Origin: Alphaproteobacteria bacterium casp-alpha6
Lineage (GTDB): Bacteria; Pseudomonadota; Alphaproteobacteria; Rhodobacterales; Rhodobacteraceae
Direction of reading: 5' to 3'
DNA length: 64,000 nucleotides
Assembly: GCA_001510135.1 (NCBI GenBank)
Contig: LFER01000002.1
Span: 52,988 to 116,987 of the forward strand
Part shown: piece by piece, positions 55,804 through 64,000 of the stretch
Layout: each line of letters begins with the position of its first letter
Numbering within the stretch: the first letter of the stretch is position 1
Notes under the pieces: generated by a model
Told to the model about the DNA's origin: nothing
The model's input: the letters and a program-made list of their open reading frames with translations, nothing else
The model's database searches: none
Program-made: the position numbers and the translations under genes

Positions 55804-56289
55804 CTAAGACAAATACACTCTGAATTCGGCGATCACCTGCCGATAGACATCGCGTTTAAACTCAACGATATTATCCAAGAGATCATCCAGCCCAATCCAC
55901 TTCCACGCTGAAAACTCGGGCTCTTCGGTTTGAATGTTAATGTGTTCATCCTTCCCAAAAAACCGCATCAGATAATAACGCTGGCGTTGCCCGTGGAATT
56001 TTCCCGACCAGAGCTTATCGATGAGCTCTGCGGGAAAATCATAATAGATCCACTCTTTGGTCGTGGCTTCAATACGTACCAGATCCCGTGTTACTCCGGT
56101 TTCCTCATAGAGTTCACGAAAAACGGCATCGTCAGGATTTTCTCCAGGATCAATGCCGCCCTGAGGCATTTGCCAAGCATCTGTAAATCGATCAAGACGT
56201 TGACCGACAAACACCTCATTTCGGGCATTTACCAGCATGATCCCCACATTGGGGCGATACAGATCTTGCTCAATATGCGTCATTTTCAC
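55804..56289 (-). CDS. rppH: RNA pyrophosphohydrolase RppH
   Basis: A 161-residue Nudix hydrolase with the box GGIDPGENPDDAVFRELYEETG near residue 41 (first six residues of the box shown elsewhere as QMPQGG). It removes pyrophosphate from 5' ends of RNAs, triggering decay. The first codon at 56289 is GTG; an ATG two codons later at 56283 is equally likely. It is last in the string rsfS-rlmH-gpmI-envC-ctpA-rppH. Confidence 0.93.
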   Translation of the reverse strand: MKMTHIEQDLYRPNVGIMLVNARNEVFVGQRLDRFTDAWQMPQGGIDPGENPDDAVFRELYEETGVTRDLVRIEATTKEWIYYDFPAELIDKLWSGKFHGQRQRYYLMRFFGKDEHINIQTEEPEFSAWKWIGLDDLLDNIVEFKRDVYRQVIAEFRVYLS

Positions 56290-56309
56290 TCTTATACCAG
56301 CAGGTTCTC

Positions 56310-57638
56310 TTAATCCCTGATTGAAAGAACACGCAGACCTTTTAAAAGATCAACCGCGTAGGATAGCTGGAAATCTTTATCACGCAATTCGGAATCTTTT
56401 TCTGCCGCTTGCCGGTCTTTTTCGATTTGTTGACGCTCTTCTTCAGAAAGGCTGTCGTTTTCCAGAGACCCGCGAAGATCGGCCTCTTCACGACCTTTAC
56501 GAGCAACATCTGTTTCCTCTGATTGGCGTGGTTTTGGCTGTTCCACAACGATATCGGGGGACACGCCCAACGCCTGAATGGAACGTCCAGATGGCGTATA
56601 GTAGCGTGCTGTTGTCAGTCGCATTGCAGCGCTGTCGCGAAGGGGCATAACGGTTTGCACTGAACCTTTGCCGAAACTTTTTGTTCCCACCACGATGGCG
56701 CGCTGATGATCCTGCAACGCACCTGCCACGATTTCAGAGGCCGAGGCAGAACCGCCATTGATCAGAACCACCACTGGCTTACCCTGTGCCAAATCATCTG
56801 GGGTTGCGTTATATCTGTCGCCATCTTCAGGATCGCGTCCGCGGGTGGAGACAATTTCCCCTTTTTCAAGAAAGGCATCGGATACGGCAATTGCCTGTGA
56901 CAGCAATCCGCCCGGATTGTTCCGTAAATCAAGAACAAATCCGTCGATATTTTCTATGCCTCCAGCCTCTTCAATTTGCGATGCAATGCCGTCTGCCAAA
57001 TTGTCATAGGTTTGATCGTTAAATGTTGTGACACGCAAGACAACAGCTTTGCCTTCGGCGCGCACGCGCACAGCCTTAAGCTTGATTGTGTCCCGGATGA
57101 TAGTGACATCAAAGGGTTCGTCTTCGCCTTCGCGCACTACGGTAATGACGATTTCAGACCCGACGGGTCCCCGCATCAGATCCACTGCTTCGGAAAGCGT
57201 CAGGCCGAGCACGCTTTCTCCATCCACGTGGGTGATGTAATCGCCTGCTTCGATACCTGCTTGATCAGCAGGGGTATCATCCATCGGAGAGACCACCAAA
57301 ACAAAGCCGTCTTTTTGTGTGACCTCTATCCCCAGACCGCCAAATTCACCCCGTGTCTGGAAGCGCATTTCCGCTGCCGCATCTGGAGAGAGATAGCTTG
57401 AATGAGGATCAAGAGACGTAAGCATTCCGTTGATGGCCGCTTCGATCAGTTCGGCTTCATCGACTTCCTCCACGTATTGTGCGCGGATGCGTTCGAAGAT
57501 ATCGCCAAAAAGATCCAACTGTTCATAAATATTTGCACGTTCGTCAGAACTCTGAGCAAGAACAGGGCCGGCAATTTGTGTTGCGCTGAACGCCCCGAGT
57601 CCACAGCCAATGGCAACTGCCAGAAACATCTTTTTCAT
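56310..57638 (-). CDS. ctpA: Carboxyl-terminal processing protease CtpA (S41)
   Basis: A 442-residue periplasmic protease: signal peptide in residues 1-28 (KKMFLAVAIGCGLG), PDZ domain around 85-165 (GGLGIEVTQKDGFVLV), and the S41 catalytic domain with NPGGLLSQAI, nucleophile in NGGSASASEIVAGAL and the general-base Lys in GTKSFGKGSVQ. C-terminal 60 residues are charged and coiled (EEERQQIEKDRQAAE). ATG at 57638 overlaps the envC-like stop. In other bacteria such proteases cut cell-wall hydrolases; with the EnvC-like neighbour this suggests a cell-wall turnover role. Confidence 0.93.
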   Translation of the reverse strand: MKKMFLAVAIGCGLGAFSATQIAGPVLAQSSDERANIYEQLDLFGDIFERIRAQYVEEVDEAELIEAAINGMLTSLDPHSSYLSPDAAAEMRFQTRGEFGGLGIEVTQKDGFVLVVSPMDDTPADQAGIEAGDYITHVDGESVLGLTLSEAVDLMRGPVGSEIVITVVREGEDEPFDVTIIRDTIKLKAVRVRAEGKAVVLRVTTFNDQTYDNLADGIASQIEEAGGIENIDGFVLDLRNNPGGLLSQAIAVSDAFLEKGEIVSTRGRDPEDGDRYNATPDDLAQGKPVVVLINGGSASASEIVAGALQDHQRAIVVGTKSFGKGSVQTVMPLRDSAAMRLTTARYYTPSGRSIQALGVSPDIVVEQPKPRQSEETDVARKGREEADLRGSLENDSLSEEERQQIEKDRQAAEKDSELRDKDFQLSYAVDLLKGLRVLSIRD

Positions 57639-58789
57639 CAACCTTCGTCCTCTTTCACTGCAAACCACTCCAGCGGGTCTTGTGGTTTCTCATTCACTCT
57701 TACTTCAACATAGAGCGTTTCTGGGCGATAAGTTCCACCCGTAACAACAGATTCTTGCAAGAATTTTTGTGCTGAAAGTGGTTTACCCCCCATAATTCCC
57801 ACAGGGCTATCCTCTGGGAGCACCTCTCCGATCTTTCCAAAGGTCTTTTCAAGGCCGGAAAAAACGAACAAAACCCCTCTCTGAGGTTCAAGAATAGATA
57901 CCAAACCATAATCCAGCAGGTCCCCTTGATAGCGAATCGTTACCGCGGCCGGTGTTGTGACTATAGCAGCGGATGTTGTGGCAACAACGATACCGGGTCG
58001 TTTTATCCCCGCGGCGTCATTTTCGTTAAACCCGCGTAAAACACGACCATGAACTGGGAAGGCCAATGTTCCTTTCTTTTCTGCTATATCTGGAAGAGGA
58101 TGCGCCAAATCATCAAGCCCAAAAATGGATAATCCTTTGATAAAGGTGTCAATACTCTCTGAGGCGGCGATCAGGATGGCAGTTTTCGCCGGGTCTTCGA
58201 TAAACCGTCTTGGAAGCTCTTCACGCGAAGAAGCCGCGGCAACCAAATCACTGCGTGCAGATTGCAATTCGCGCAAACCGTTTTCCAGAACAACGCTGCT
58301 TTCTGTTTGCAAAGTTTCAAGAGTTTTCAGATCCTCAAGATCTTTCTTGAGCTGTTCCACGGGCCGTTGCAGGCGGGGTAGAACATCTGAGAGCAGCATG
58401 CCTGCGCGTGCGGTGGTTAAAGGACCATCAGGATGCACGAGTTTTGCGGGTGCGGGTTCATTATCGATACTATAAAGCACACCGATCAGGCGGCTTATAT
58501 TTTCTTCTCTAAGGTCTAGGCGTGTTTTGATGTCTTTTTGGGCACTTGCAACTTTGCGCAGGCTTGCACGCAGTGAGGATAACGCCGTTTCAAAAGCCTG
58601 AATTGTGTCAGTGAGCGCGGCAATCCTGTCCTTTTCCCCCTTTGCAACCACCAGCTTTATGGCCGCCTCTTCGAGCTCACGCGCTGCATCGCGCGCCGTC
58701 TTTACAATGTTTTCTTCTGCGCGCAGTGCTGCTGTGCCCGCCATCACGGACAAAGCCGTAAGCAAACCTATGAAGCGCGCAGCTGCCAT
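57638..58789 (-). CDS. envC: EnvC-like murein hydrolase activator
   Basis: A 383-residue exported protein: signal peptide 1-24, long coiled coil (residues about 30-200, e.g. RELEEAAIKLVVAKGEKDRIA), and a C-terminal LytM/M23 domain near residues 240-370 (FPVHGRVLRGFNE, LDYGLVSILE). The zinc-binding histidines of active M23 peptidases are not visible, as in EnvC-type activators that turn on amidases at the division septum. ATG at 58789 overlaps the gpmI stop (TGATG). Precise role inferred. Confidence 0.88.
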   Translation of the reverse strand: MAAARFIGLLTALSVMAGTAALRAEENIVKTARDAARELEEAAIKLVVAKGEKDRIAALTDTIQAFETALSSLRASLRKVASAQKDIKTRLDLREENISRLIGVLYSIDNEPAPAKLVHPDGPLTTARAGMLLSDVLPRLQRPVEQLKKDLEDLKTLETLQTESSVVLENGLRELQSARSDLVAAASSREELPRRFIEDPAKTAILIAASESIDTFIKGLSIFGLDDLAHPLPDIAEKKGTLAFPVHGRVLRGFNENDAAGIKRPGIVVATTSAAIVTTPAAVTIRYQGDLLDYGLVSILEPQRGVLFVFSGLEKTFGKIGEVLPEDSPVGIMGGKPLSAQKFLQESVVTGGTYRPETLYVEVRVNEKPQDPLEWFAVKEDEG

Positions 58790-60309
58790 CAAACTAACAA
58801 AGACCGTCCGGTCATTTCCGGAGGAGCTGGCAAATTCATCAACGCCAAAAGGGTGGGAGCCACGTCAGCCAGACGCCCTCCATCATTAAGCCCAACCTCT
58901 TCGGGTCCGTTGAAAAGCGCAATGGGAACCAAATTTGTAGTATGGGCTGTGTGCGGCAATCCTGTTTTTTCATCTATCATGGTTTCACAATTCCCGTGGT
59001 CTGCAGTCAACAGCATTGTGCCCCCTACGTCCTTGAGAACAGGAAGAACCCGTTCAAGGCATTTATCCACCGCTTCACAGGCGCTCACCGCAGCATTGAG
59101 ATCCCCAGTATGTCCAACCATATCAGGATTCGCATAATTCACTACGATCAAATCAAAATCTCCTTGAATTGCGTCAATTAGAGAGTCTGTGACCGCTCGT
59201 GATGACATTTCCGGCTGTAGATCGTATGTGGCCACTTTGGGAGAGGGTGGCATGTGGCGTTCCTCGCCAGTGTGAGGTGTCTCCTGACCACCGTTTAGAA
59301 AAAAGGTAACATGGGGGTATTTTTCCGTTTCTGCGAGGCGAAATTGCCGCTTACCTTGATGTGATACCCATTCTCCCAGAGTGTTTTGGATGGGTTTCTT
59401 CGGAAAACAGGTGCTCATGTAGGTTTCATGGTGATCCGAGTAAGGCACCATCCCTAAGACAATTTTCCAAATTGGCCTTCCGGTCACGTCAAAGTCGTGG
59501 AATTCTGGGTCTGCAAGGGCCGAAAGGATCTGCCGTGCCCGATCGGCTCTGAAATTCAGACAGAACAGGGCATCGCCAGATTGAACACCCCTGTAGTCAC
59601 CAATCGTGCTGGTGGGCAAAAATTCGTCAGACAGTCCCTTTTGATAACCATCCTCAATTGCCGCTGTTGCGCTGTCAAATCGGCTGTCCGACCTGCCAAA
59701 GATCATGGCATCATAAGCCTGCTTTACCCGCTCCCAACGATTATCACGGTCAAGCGCATAATAGCGTCCCGTGAGGGTGGCGATAAAGCATTTCGGCGGT
59801 AAATGATTTTGCAATTCTGCCAGATAGGTGGTGATGGATTTTGGTGCTACATCCCGTCCGTCTGCGATGAGATGCAAGGCGGTGGGAATATCATAATTTG
59901 CAAGTGTTTCTAGGGTGGCGATAAGATGCGTCAATTGACCATGTACACCACCATCCGACAGAAGGGCCATCAAATGTGCCGTGCCTCCGGAGGATTTCAG
60001 TGCATCAATAAATTTAAGTAGAGCCGGATTTTTTCCATAAAGGCCTGTTTCTATCGCCAGATCTATTTGCCCAAGGTCCATTGCAACAACACGACCTGCG
60101 CCAATGTTCATGTGTCCGACTTCTGAATTTCCCATTTGACCTTTGGGCAATCCGGCATCTGGGCCATGTGTGATAAGCCGCGCTGTGGGGCAGTTTTGCA
60201 TGATGTGATCTATCGTCGGGGTTTTGGCAAGTAAGGGCGCATTGCCTGTGACAGTCGCAGTCAGCCCCCAACCATCCAAAATACAAAGCACAACCGGTTT
60301 AGCCTGCAT
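58789..60309 (-). CDS. gpmI: Cofactor-independent phosphoglycerate mutase GpmI
   Basis: A 506-residue alkaline-phosphatase-fold mutase. Catalytic Ser in PKGQMGNSEVGHMNIGAGR; metal-binding residues in DGWGL and LTADHGNCETM, and HTTNLVP near the end. It interconverts 3- and 2-phosphoglycerate. ATG at 60309 chosen because VVLCILDGWGL follows closely; the frame extension upstream lacks homology. Confidence 0.95.
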   Translation of the reverse strand: MQAKPVVLCILDGWGLTATVTGNAPLLAKTPTIDHIMQNCPTARLITHGPDAGLPKGQMGNSEVGHMNIGAGRVVAMDLGQIDLAIETGLYGKNPALLKFIDALKSSGGTAHLMALLSDGGVHGQLTHLIATLETLANYDIPTALHLIADGRDVAPKSITTYLAELQNHLPPKCFIATLTGRYYALDRDNRWERVKQAYDAMIFGRSDSRFDSATAAIEDGYQKGLSDEFLPTSTIGDYRGVQSGDALFCLNFRADRARQILSALADPEFHDFDVTGRPIWKIVLGMVPYSDHHETYMSTCFPKKPIQNTLGEWVSHQGKRQFRLAETEKYPHVTFFLNGGQETPHTGEERHMPPSPKVATYDLQPEMSSRAVTDSLIDAIQGDFDLIVVNYANPDMVGHTGDLNAAVSACEAVDKCLERVLPVLKDVGGTMLLTADHGNCETMIDEKTGLPHTAHTTNLVPIALFNGPEEVGLNDGGRLADVAPTLLALMNLPAPPEMTGRSLLV

Positions 60310-60373
60310 CTTCAGATCCTTTTGGACCGTGTTTATTGTGCGCAGCCGGACAAAACAAGCCGGCATTGTTCAC

Positions 60374-60844
60374 TTAAGCGCGATGATATGGCGTTCCGGC
60401 GAGGATTGTAGTGGCTCGGTAGAGTTGTTCGCACAAAAGGACGCGGGCCAACATGTGGGGCCAGACCATTTTCCCAAAGGACAGGGATCGCTGAGAACGA
60501 TCCAAAACAGATTTATGAAGCCCGTCAGCGCCACCAATCACAAAACTGATGGTATTTTGGCCATCGTCACGGCTATGGGCCAACAGCGATGCAAATTCAG
60601 AGGAGCCTATCTGGTCCCCCCGCTCGTCAAGAGCGATCGCAAAAGTGTCATTGGAAAGGGCGCGCAGAATCAGGTCGGCTTCTCCGGCTTTGCCGCCCCC
60701 TTTACGATCATCTAGTTCGACAATCTCAAGAGGGCCAAGGCCCAAACCTTTGCCCAATTTGTCAAAGCGGGCCCCGTAATCTTCCACTAACGCCCGTTCC
60801 GGTCCTGTTTTAAGACGGCCGAGCGCCACAATTTTGACGCGCAT
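60374..60844 (-). CDS. rlmH: 23S rRNA pseudouridine-1915 N3-methyltransferase RlmH
   Basis: A 156-residue SPOUT methyltransferase: VKIVALGRLK at the start and the knot SFVIGGADGLHKSVLDRSQR with FGKMVWPHMLARVLLCEQLYR at the end. It methylates position 1915 in helix 69 of 23S rRNA. Adjacent to rsfS, a common pairing. Confidence 0.95.
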   Translation of the reverse strand: MRVKIVALGRLKTGPERALVEDYGARFDKLGKGLGLGPLEIVELDDRKGGGKAGEADLILRALSNDTFAIALDERGDQIGSSEFASLLAHSRDDGQNTISFVIGGADGLHKSVLDRSQRSLSFGKMVWPHMLARVLLCEQLYRATTILAGTPYHRA

Positions 60845-60856
60845 CAGAAATGCCGG

Positions 60857-61270
60857 TTATACGTTTTTTGCACTAGCCAGCGGTGTTTGCCACATTTTTT
60901 CCAGTTGATAGAATTCGCGCACCTCAGGGCGGAAAATATGGACGATAACATCGCCTGTATCCACAAGGATCCAGTCGTCGCTGTCCTTACCTTCTATACG
61001 CGCTGAACACTGAAGCGTTTGCTTCAGATGATCTGCCAGATTGGTCGCAATGGCATTCACCTGACGGGAAGATCGACCAGAAGCAATCACCATGTGATCT
61101 CCAATTGTCGATCTGCCGCGCAGATCGATTTGCACGATATCTTCGGCTTTCGTGTCAGAAAGAGATTTTAAAATTTCGGTTAACTGCATATCGCTCGTTA
61201 ATCCGTTAAGTGCTTCGGCAACCACCGAAGGCTCTGCTGCAGTCGCGGCTGCATTAAAAGACAATGACAG
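60857..61270 (-). CDS. rsfS: Ribosome silencing factor RsfS (start probably CTG or TTG)
   Basis: A ~136-residue RsfS/YbeB protein with DLRGRSTIGDHMVIASGRSSRQVNAIA and DWILVDTGDVIVHIF. It binds L14 and keeps subunits apart in starvation. No ATG or GTG fits: TTG at 61264 lies 13 bases after the AAGGAGGA site (61277-61284), while CTG at 61270 is 7 bases after its GGAGG core, the better spacing. It heads the minus-strand string. The upstream gap of about 150 bases is shared with the DUF2975 gene. Confidence 0.9.
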   Translation of the reverse strand: MSLSFNAAATAAEPSVVAEALNGLTSDMQLTEILKSLSDTKAEDIVQIDLRGRSTIGDHMVIASGRSSRQVNAIATNLADHLKQTLQCSARIEGKDSDDWILVDTGDVIVHIFRPEVREFYQLEKMWQTPLASAKNV

Positions 61271-61392
61271 AACGGGTCCTCCTTAAACATGTCATCTTTT
61301 GTCGATTATCGACACCCAAAGGTTAACACGGAATTTATGAAATCTCAATGACGGCTTTTGTTCTTGAAAGACTCGTTTTTAATTTCTATTTC

Positions 61393-61409
61393 TTAATGTA
61401 TAACATTAA
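61393..61409. promoter_or_regulatory. Palindrome before the DUF2975 gene
   Basis: TTAATGT-ATA-ACATTAA: perfect 7-base arms around three bases, ending 7 bases before the GTG start at 61417. Likely an operator, possibly for the HTH protein encoded as second gene of this pair (inference). Confidence 0.6.
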
Positions 61410-61416
61410 TTTATAG

Positions 61417-61998
61417 GTGTATAAAGTGAATAATTTTCTTACAAGGGCATTCGGTGCATTCCAATTGAATGCAAAAGAGCGTAAAATTCGTATCGTCACG
61501 ATTGTTCTGGGGGTATTTATCATTCTGGTGACCCTGCGCTGGCAATTTCTGGCTCAGCCACTACTCTTTGAATTCGCGTTTAGCGACCGGATCAAAGAGA
61601 CGGGGGTCATCTCTGATCTTTCTCTGATCACGTCCCTGCAGCGTCTTGTCTATTTCTGCGTTTTAGAATTGGCTTGCGTGCTGGGATTAACGGCAGTGTT
61701 TTTCATGTTGAAATGGTGTGTTTTAACGGCAAAGGGTCACTATACTGTGGAAAAACCGCTTCGGGCGCTGCAATTGGGGGGCTTTTGGCTGGTGCTGGCT
61801 ATGGTGTATGACACGTTGCTATCTCCGATCGTTGTTGCCGTTCTGACATGGAACGATCCACAGGGCATGACGATCCCGACGCCCTATTTCCAATCGTATA
61901 GTTTGTTTCTTCTGGCTGCGGGCATCGGGTTTCTTGTTTTGGGGTGGATATTCAGGCTTGCTCTTGAGATTCAGCAAGAAAACGAAGGGTTCGTTTGA
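61417..61998 (+). CDS. DUF2975 membrane protein
   Basis: A 193-residue protein with about four membrane segments (residues 26-44, 78-104, 125-145, 160-182) and the arrangement of DUF2975 proteins. Function unknown; family members are usually followed by a small HTH regulator, as here. GTG at 61417 (YKVNNFL) follows TTATAG rather than a classic ribosome site, so the start is not strongly supported. Its stop overlaps the next gene. Confidence 0.75.
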   Translation: MYKVNNFLTRAFGAFQLNAKERKIRIVTIVLGVFIILVTLRWQFLAQPLLFEFAFSDRIKETGVISDLSLITSLQRLVYFCVLELACVLGLTAVFFMLKWCVLTAKGHYTVEKPLRALQLGGFWLVLAMVYDTLLSPIVVAVLTWNDPQGMTIPTPYFQSYSLFLLAAGIGFLVLGWIFRLALEIQQENEGFV

Positions 61999-62216
61999 TG
62001 GTGATCGTTGTGCGATTGGATGTCATGCTGGCGCTGCGCAAGATGAAATCCAAGGAACTGGCCGAAGCCATCGGCCTATCAGAACAAAACCTAAGCGCCT
62101 TGCGCAGTGGCAAAGCCAAAGGCGTGCGCTTTTCCACGCTCAGCGCAATTTGCGATGTGCTGGACTGCCAACCTGGCGATTTATTGGAATTTGTGGATGA
62201 GCGAGGAGAAATCTGA
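61998..62216 (+). CDS. Small Cro/C1-type HTH regulator (YozG-like)
   Basis: A 72-residue one-domain HTH protein: KMKSKELAEAIGLSEQNLS then ALRSGKAKGVRFSTLSAICDVLDCQPGDLLEF, the HTH_26 pattern of YozG-like regulators. It starts at the ATG in TGATG overlapping the DUF2975 stop. Probably regulates the pair. Confidence 0.85.
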   Translation: MVIVVRLDVMLALRKMKSKELAEAIGLSEQNLSALRSGKAKGVRFSTLSAICDVLDCQPGDLLEFVDERGEI

Positions 62217-62270
62217 AAAACTCTGCCATTCAATCAACACATTTTGCGGTAAGTGAAGCGGAGTTTGAAA

Positions 62271-62414
62271 ATGCTGTTTAGCTGCTTGCGCAATGCCGCG
62301 CCTTATCATATTTTGCGCTCCATGAAGATGACTTTGGATATCGAAGACCACGCGCGGTTGCCTTGGCGCTTTTATGCGGCCCGTCAGGGCGTGATGGTTC
62401 GACTATCCCACTAG
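62271..62414 (+). CDS. Possible 47-residue ORF before leuC
   Basis: ATG at 62271 has GGAG eight bases before it and the frame is open to TAG at 62412 (starts [13 protein letters not shown]; ends [10 protein letters not shown]). A GTG at 62253 is also in frame. There is no homology I recognise, no leucine run as expected of a leu attenuator, and it is only 49 bases from leuC. It could be noise or a leader. Confidence 0.2.
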   Translation: MLFSCLRNAAPYHILRSMKMTLDIEDHARLPWRFYAARQGVMVRLSH

Positions 62415-62463
62415 AACACATATTCGCAATAATCGAACGCACTCTAAACGGGAGAGGATGAAA

Positions 62464-63870
62464 ATGACCGCCCCGAAGACACTTTATGATAAAATCTGGG
62501 ATGCTCATGTGGCCCATGAAGCCGACGACGGCACGTGCCTGTTGTATATTGACCGCCACCTTGTCCATGAGGTGACGAGCCCGCAGGCCTTTGAAGGGTT
62601 GCGCATGGCTGGCCGCAAAGTGCGCGCGCCGGAAAAAACCATTGCTGTGCCGGATCACAATGTGCCCACAACGCTTGACCGCGCCAAAGGCATTGAAAAC
62701 GAAGAAAGCCGTATTCAGGTCGAAGCGCTTGACAAAAACGCGGCTGACTTCGGCATCCATTATTATCCGGTCTCTGACGTGCGTCAGGGCATCGTGCACA
62801 TCGTTGGACCTGAACAGGGTTGGACATTGCCGGGAATGACCGTTGTTTGCGGGGACAGCCACACAGCGACCCACGGGGCCTTTGGGGCCTTGGCGCACGG
62901 GATCGGCACATCCGAAGTGGAACATGTTCTGGCCACCCAAACCTTGATCCAGAAGAAATCCAAAAATATGAAGGTTGAGATCACAGGCAAACTGGCCCCC
63001 GGTGTGACGGCCAAAGACATCACGCTGTCTGTGATTGGCAAAACCGGAACCGCCGGAGGCACAGGGTATGTGATCGAATATACCGGCGAAGCGATCCGCG
63101 ATCTGTCCATGGAAGGGCGGATGACTGTTTGCAACATGGCGATCGAAGGCGGCGCACGTGCCGGTTTGATTGCACCCGATCAAAAGACCTTTGACTATTG
63201 CAAGGGCCGTCCCCATGCCCCCAAAGGAGCCGCATGGGAAGCGGCAGTCACCTATTGGAAAACGCTCTTTAGCGACGAGGGTGCACATTTTGACAAAGTG
63301 GTCACCATCCGTGGCGAAGACATCGCACCGGTTGTGACATGGGGCACCTCACCCGAAGATGTTCTGCCTATAACGGCCAATGTACCCGCGCCGAGTGATT
63401 TTGAAGGTGGAAAAGTAGATGCTGCTGCACGGTCGTTGGACTACATGGGGCTCACCGCCGGCACCCCCCTTGCTGAGATTTCGATTGATACAGTCTTTAT
63501 CGGGTCCTGCACCAATGGGCGCATCGAAGATCTGCGGGCTGCCGCAGCCATCCTCAAAGGCAAAAAGATCAAAGAGGGCATGCGCGCCATGGTGGTTCCC
63601 GGATCCGGCCTTGTGCGCGCTCAGGCCGAAGAAGAGGGCTTGGCTGATATCTTTAAAGAGGCGGGATTTGAATGGCGTCTTGCGGGATGTTCGATGTGCC
63701 TTGCGATGAACCCTGATCAGCTTCAACCCGGGGAACGCTGTGCGGCAACGTCAAACCGGAACTTTGAGGGCCGCCAAGGACGCGGTGGGCGCACCCACCT
63801 TATGAGCCCCGCCATGGCCGCAGCCGCAGCCGTCACAGGGAAACTCACTGATGTGCGGGAGATGATGTAA
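62464..63870 (+). CDS. leuC: 3-isopropylmalate dehydratase large subunit LeuC
   Basis: A 468-residue aconitase-family subunit (M-K extra if ATG at 62458 is used; GGGAGAGG suits 62464). Cluster cysteines in [17 protein letters not shown] and [13 protein letters not shown], and [26 protein letters not shown]. It isomerises 2- to 3-isopropylmalate in leucine synthesis with LeuD. leuD overlaps by one base. Confidence 0.96.
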   Translation: MTAPKTLYDKIWDAHVAHEADDGTCLLYIDRHLVHEVTSPQAFEGLRMAGRKVRAPEKTIAVPDHNVPTTLDRAKGIENEESRIQVEALDKNAADFGIHYYPVSDVRQGIVHIVGPEQGWTLPGMTVVCGDSHTATHGAFGALAHGIGTSEVEHVLATQTLIQKKSKNMKVEITGKLAPGVTAKDITLSVIGKTGTAGGTGYVIEYTGEAIRDLSMEGRMTVCNMAIEGGARAGLIAPDQKTFDYCKGRPHAPKGAAWEAAVTYWKTLFSDEGAHFDKVVTIRGEDIAPVVTWGTSPEDVLPITANVPAPSDFEGGKVDAAARSLDYMGLTAGTPLAEISIDTVFIGSCTNGRIEDLRAAAAILKGKKIKEGMRAMVVPGSGLVRAQAEEEGLADIFKEAGFEWRLAGCSMCLAMNPDQLQPGERCAATSNRNFEGRQGRGGRTHLMSPAMAAAAAVTGKLTDVREMM

Positions 63871-64000
63871 TGGACAAATTCGAAAAACTGAGCGGTATCG
63901 CCGCCCCAATGCCCTTGATCAATATCGACACAGATATGATCATCCCTAAGGTGTTTTTGAAAACGATCAAACGATCCGGCCTTGGCGTCAATCTGTTTGA
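63870..64000 (+). CDS. leuD: 3-isopropylmalate dehydratase small subunit LeuD, 5' part
   Basis: The first 43 residues only: [36 protein letters not shown] is typical of LeuD (here given in pieces: [24 protein letters not shown]). The gene runs off the window. ATG at 63870 overlaps the leuC stop (TAATG). Confidence 0.95.
   Translation, partial: MDKFEKLSGIAAPMPLINIDTDMIIPKVFLKTIKRSGLGVNLF

Noticed and set aside
62271-62414. leuC attenuator leader peptide
   Set aside because: The small ORF lacks a leucine run and no terminator/antiterminator pair was seen before leuC.
62278-63288. A 336-residue open frame on the minus strand
   Set aside because: Opposite leuC; His/Phe/Cys-rich shadow.

Overview
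The window reads as a chromosomal segment of an alphaproteobacterium of the Rhodobacterales, most likely a Roseobacter-group aerobic anoxygenic phototroph. Evidence: the bchDIO-crtA / crtIB-tspO / crtCD / crtEF-bchCXYZ-pufQBALM gene order of Rhodobacter and Roseobacter, a regB-senC-regA redox module, the tsaE-amgK-murU-addB-addA string and the rsfS-rlmH-gpmI-envC-ctpA-rppH string. Base composition looks balanced by eye (near half G+C), low for Rhodobacter and more like pelagic roseobacters. The exact genus is a guess I do not make. I saw no tRNA, rRNA, CRISPR array, insertion sequence or phage gene.

Layout. 1-3 kb: end of a DUF1501 gene, a VanZ-like gene, and a two-gene unit resembling mesaconyl-CoA transferase and hydratase. 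3-7 kb: RegA, SenC and RegB, then a PAS-domain membrane protein. 7.2-15.7 kb: tightly overlapping tsaE, amgK, murU, addB, addA. 15.7-18.1 kb: trxA and hslVU. 18.2-22.5 kb: a minus-strand beta-oxidation unit (two acyl-CoA dehydrogenases and a bifunctional hydratase/dehydrogenase) resembling the pimeloyl-CoA (pim) genes. 22.6-25.6 kb: an unknown cytosolic protein, a long secreted MORN-repeat protein and two long non-coding gaps. 25.6-32.3 kb: complete histidine utilisation to formylglutamate (hutC-hutF diverging from hutI-hutH-hutU) with a HutC-type operator between them. 32.3-52.3 kb: half of a photosynthesis gene cluster. 52.4-64 kb: dxs, an amidase, the rsfS-to-rppH string, a DUF2975/HTH pair and leuCD.

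The photosynthesis region encodes the magnesium chelatase subunits BchI and BchD with BchO, chlorin reductase BchXYZ, BchC, the whole spheroidene/spheroidenone route (CrtE, B, I, C, D, F, A), the LH1 polypeptides PufB and PufA, reaction-centre subunits L and M, PufQ and a divergent PufX-like protein; there is no pufC. Three tandem pairs of perfect TGT-N12-ACA boxes (the PpsR/CrtJ operator) lie at crtA/crtI, crtD/crtE and crtF/bchC. The bchFNBHLM/puhA half is absent and bchO instead borders hutU, so the cluster is split. RegBA, the redox regulator of such clusters, lies about 30 kb away in the same window.

Most unusual observations: crtA and crtC lack an ATG/GTG/TTG codon where their conserved N-termini require one (ATT and ATC/upstream), and rsfS has its best ribosome site before CTG; the MORN protein is built of 18 repeats that look like a duplicated 9-repeat block; the puf 3' region carries a short run of hairpins in the position of the PcrX small RNA; and a perfect palindrome precedes the DUF2975/HTH pair.
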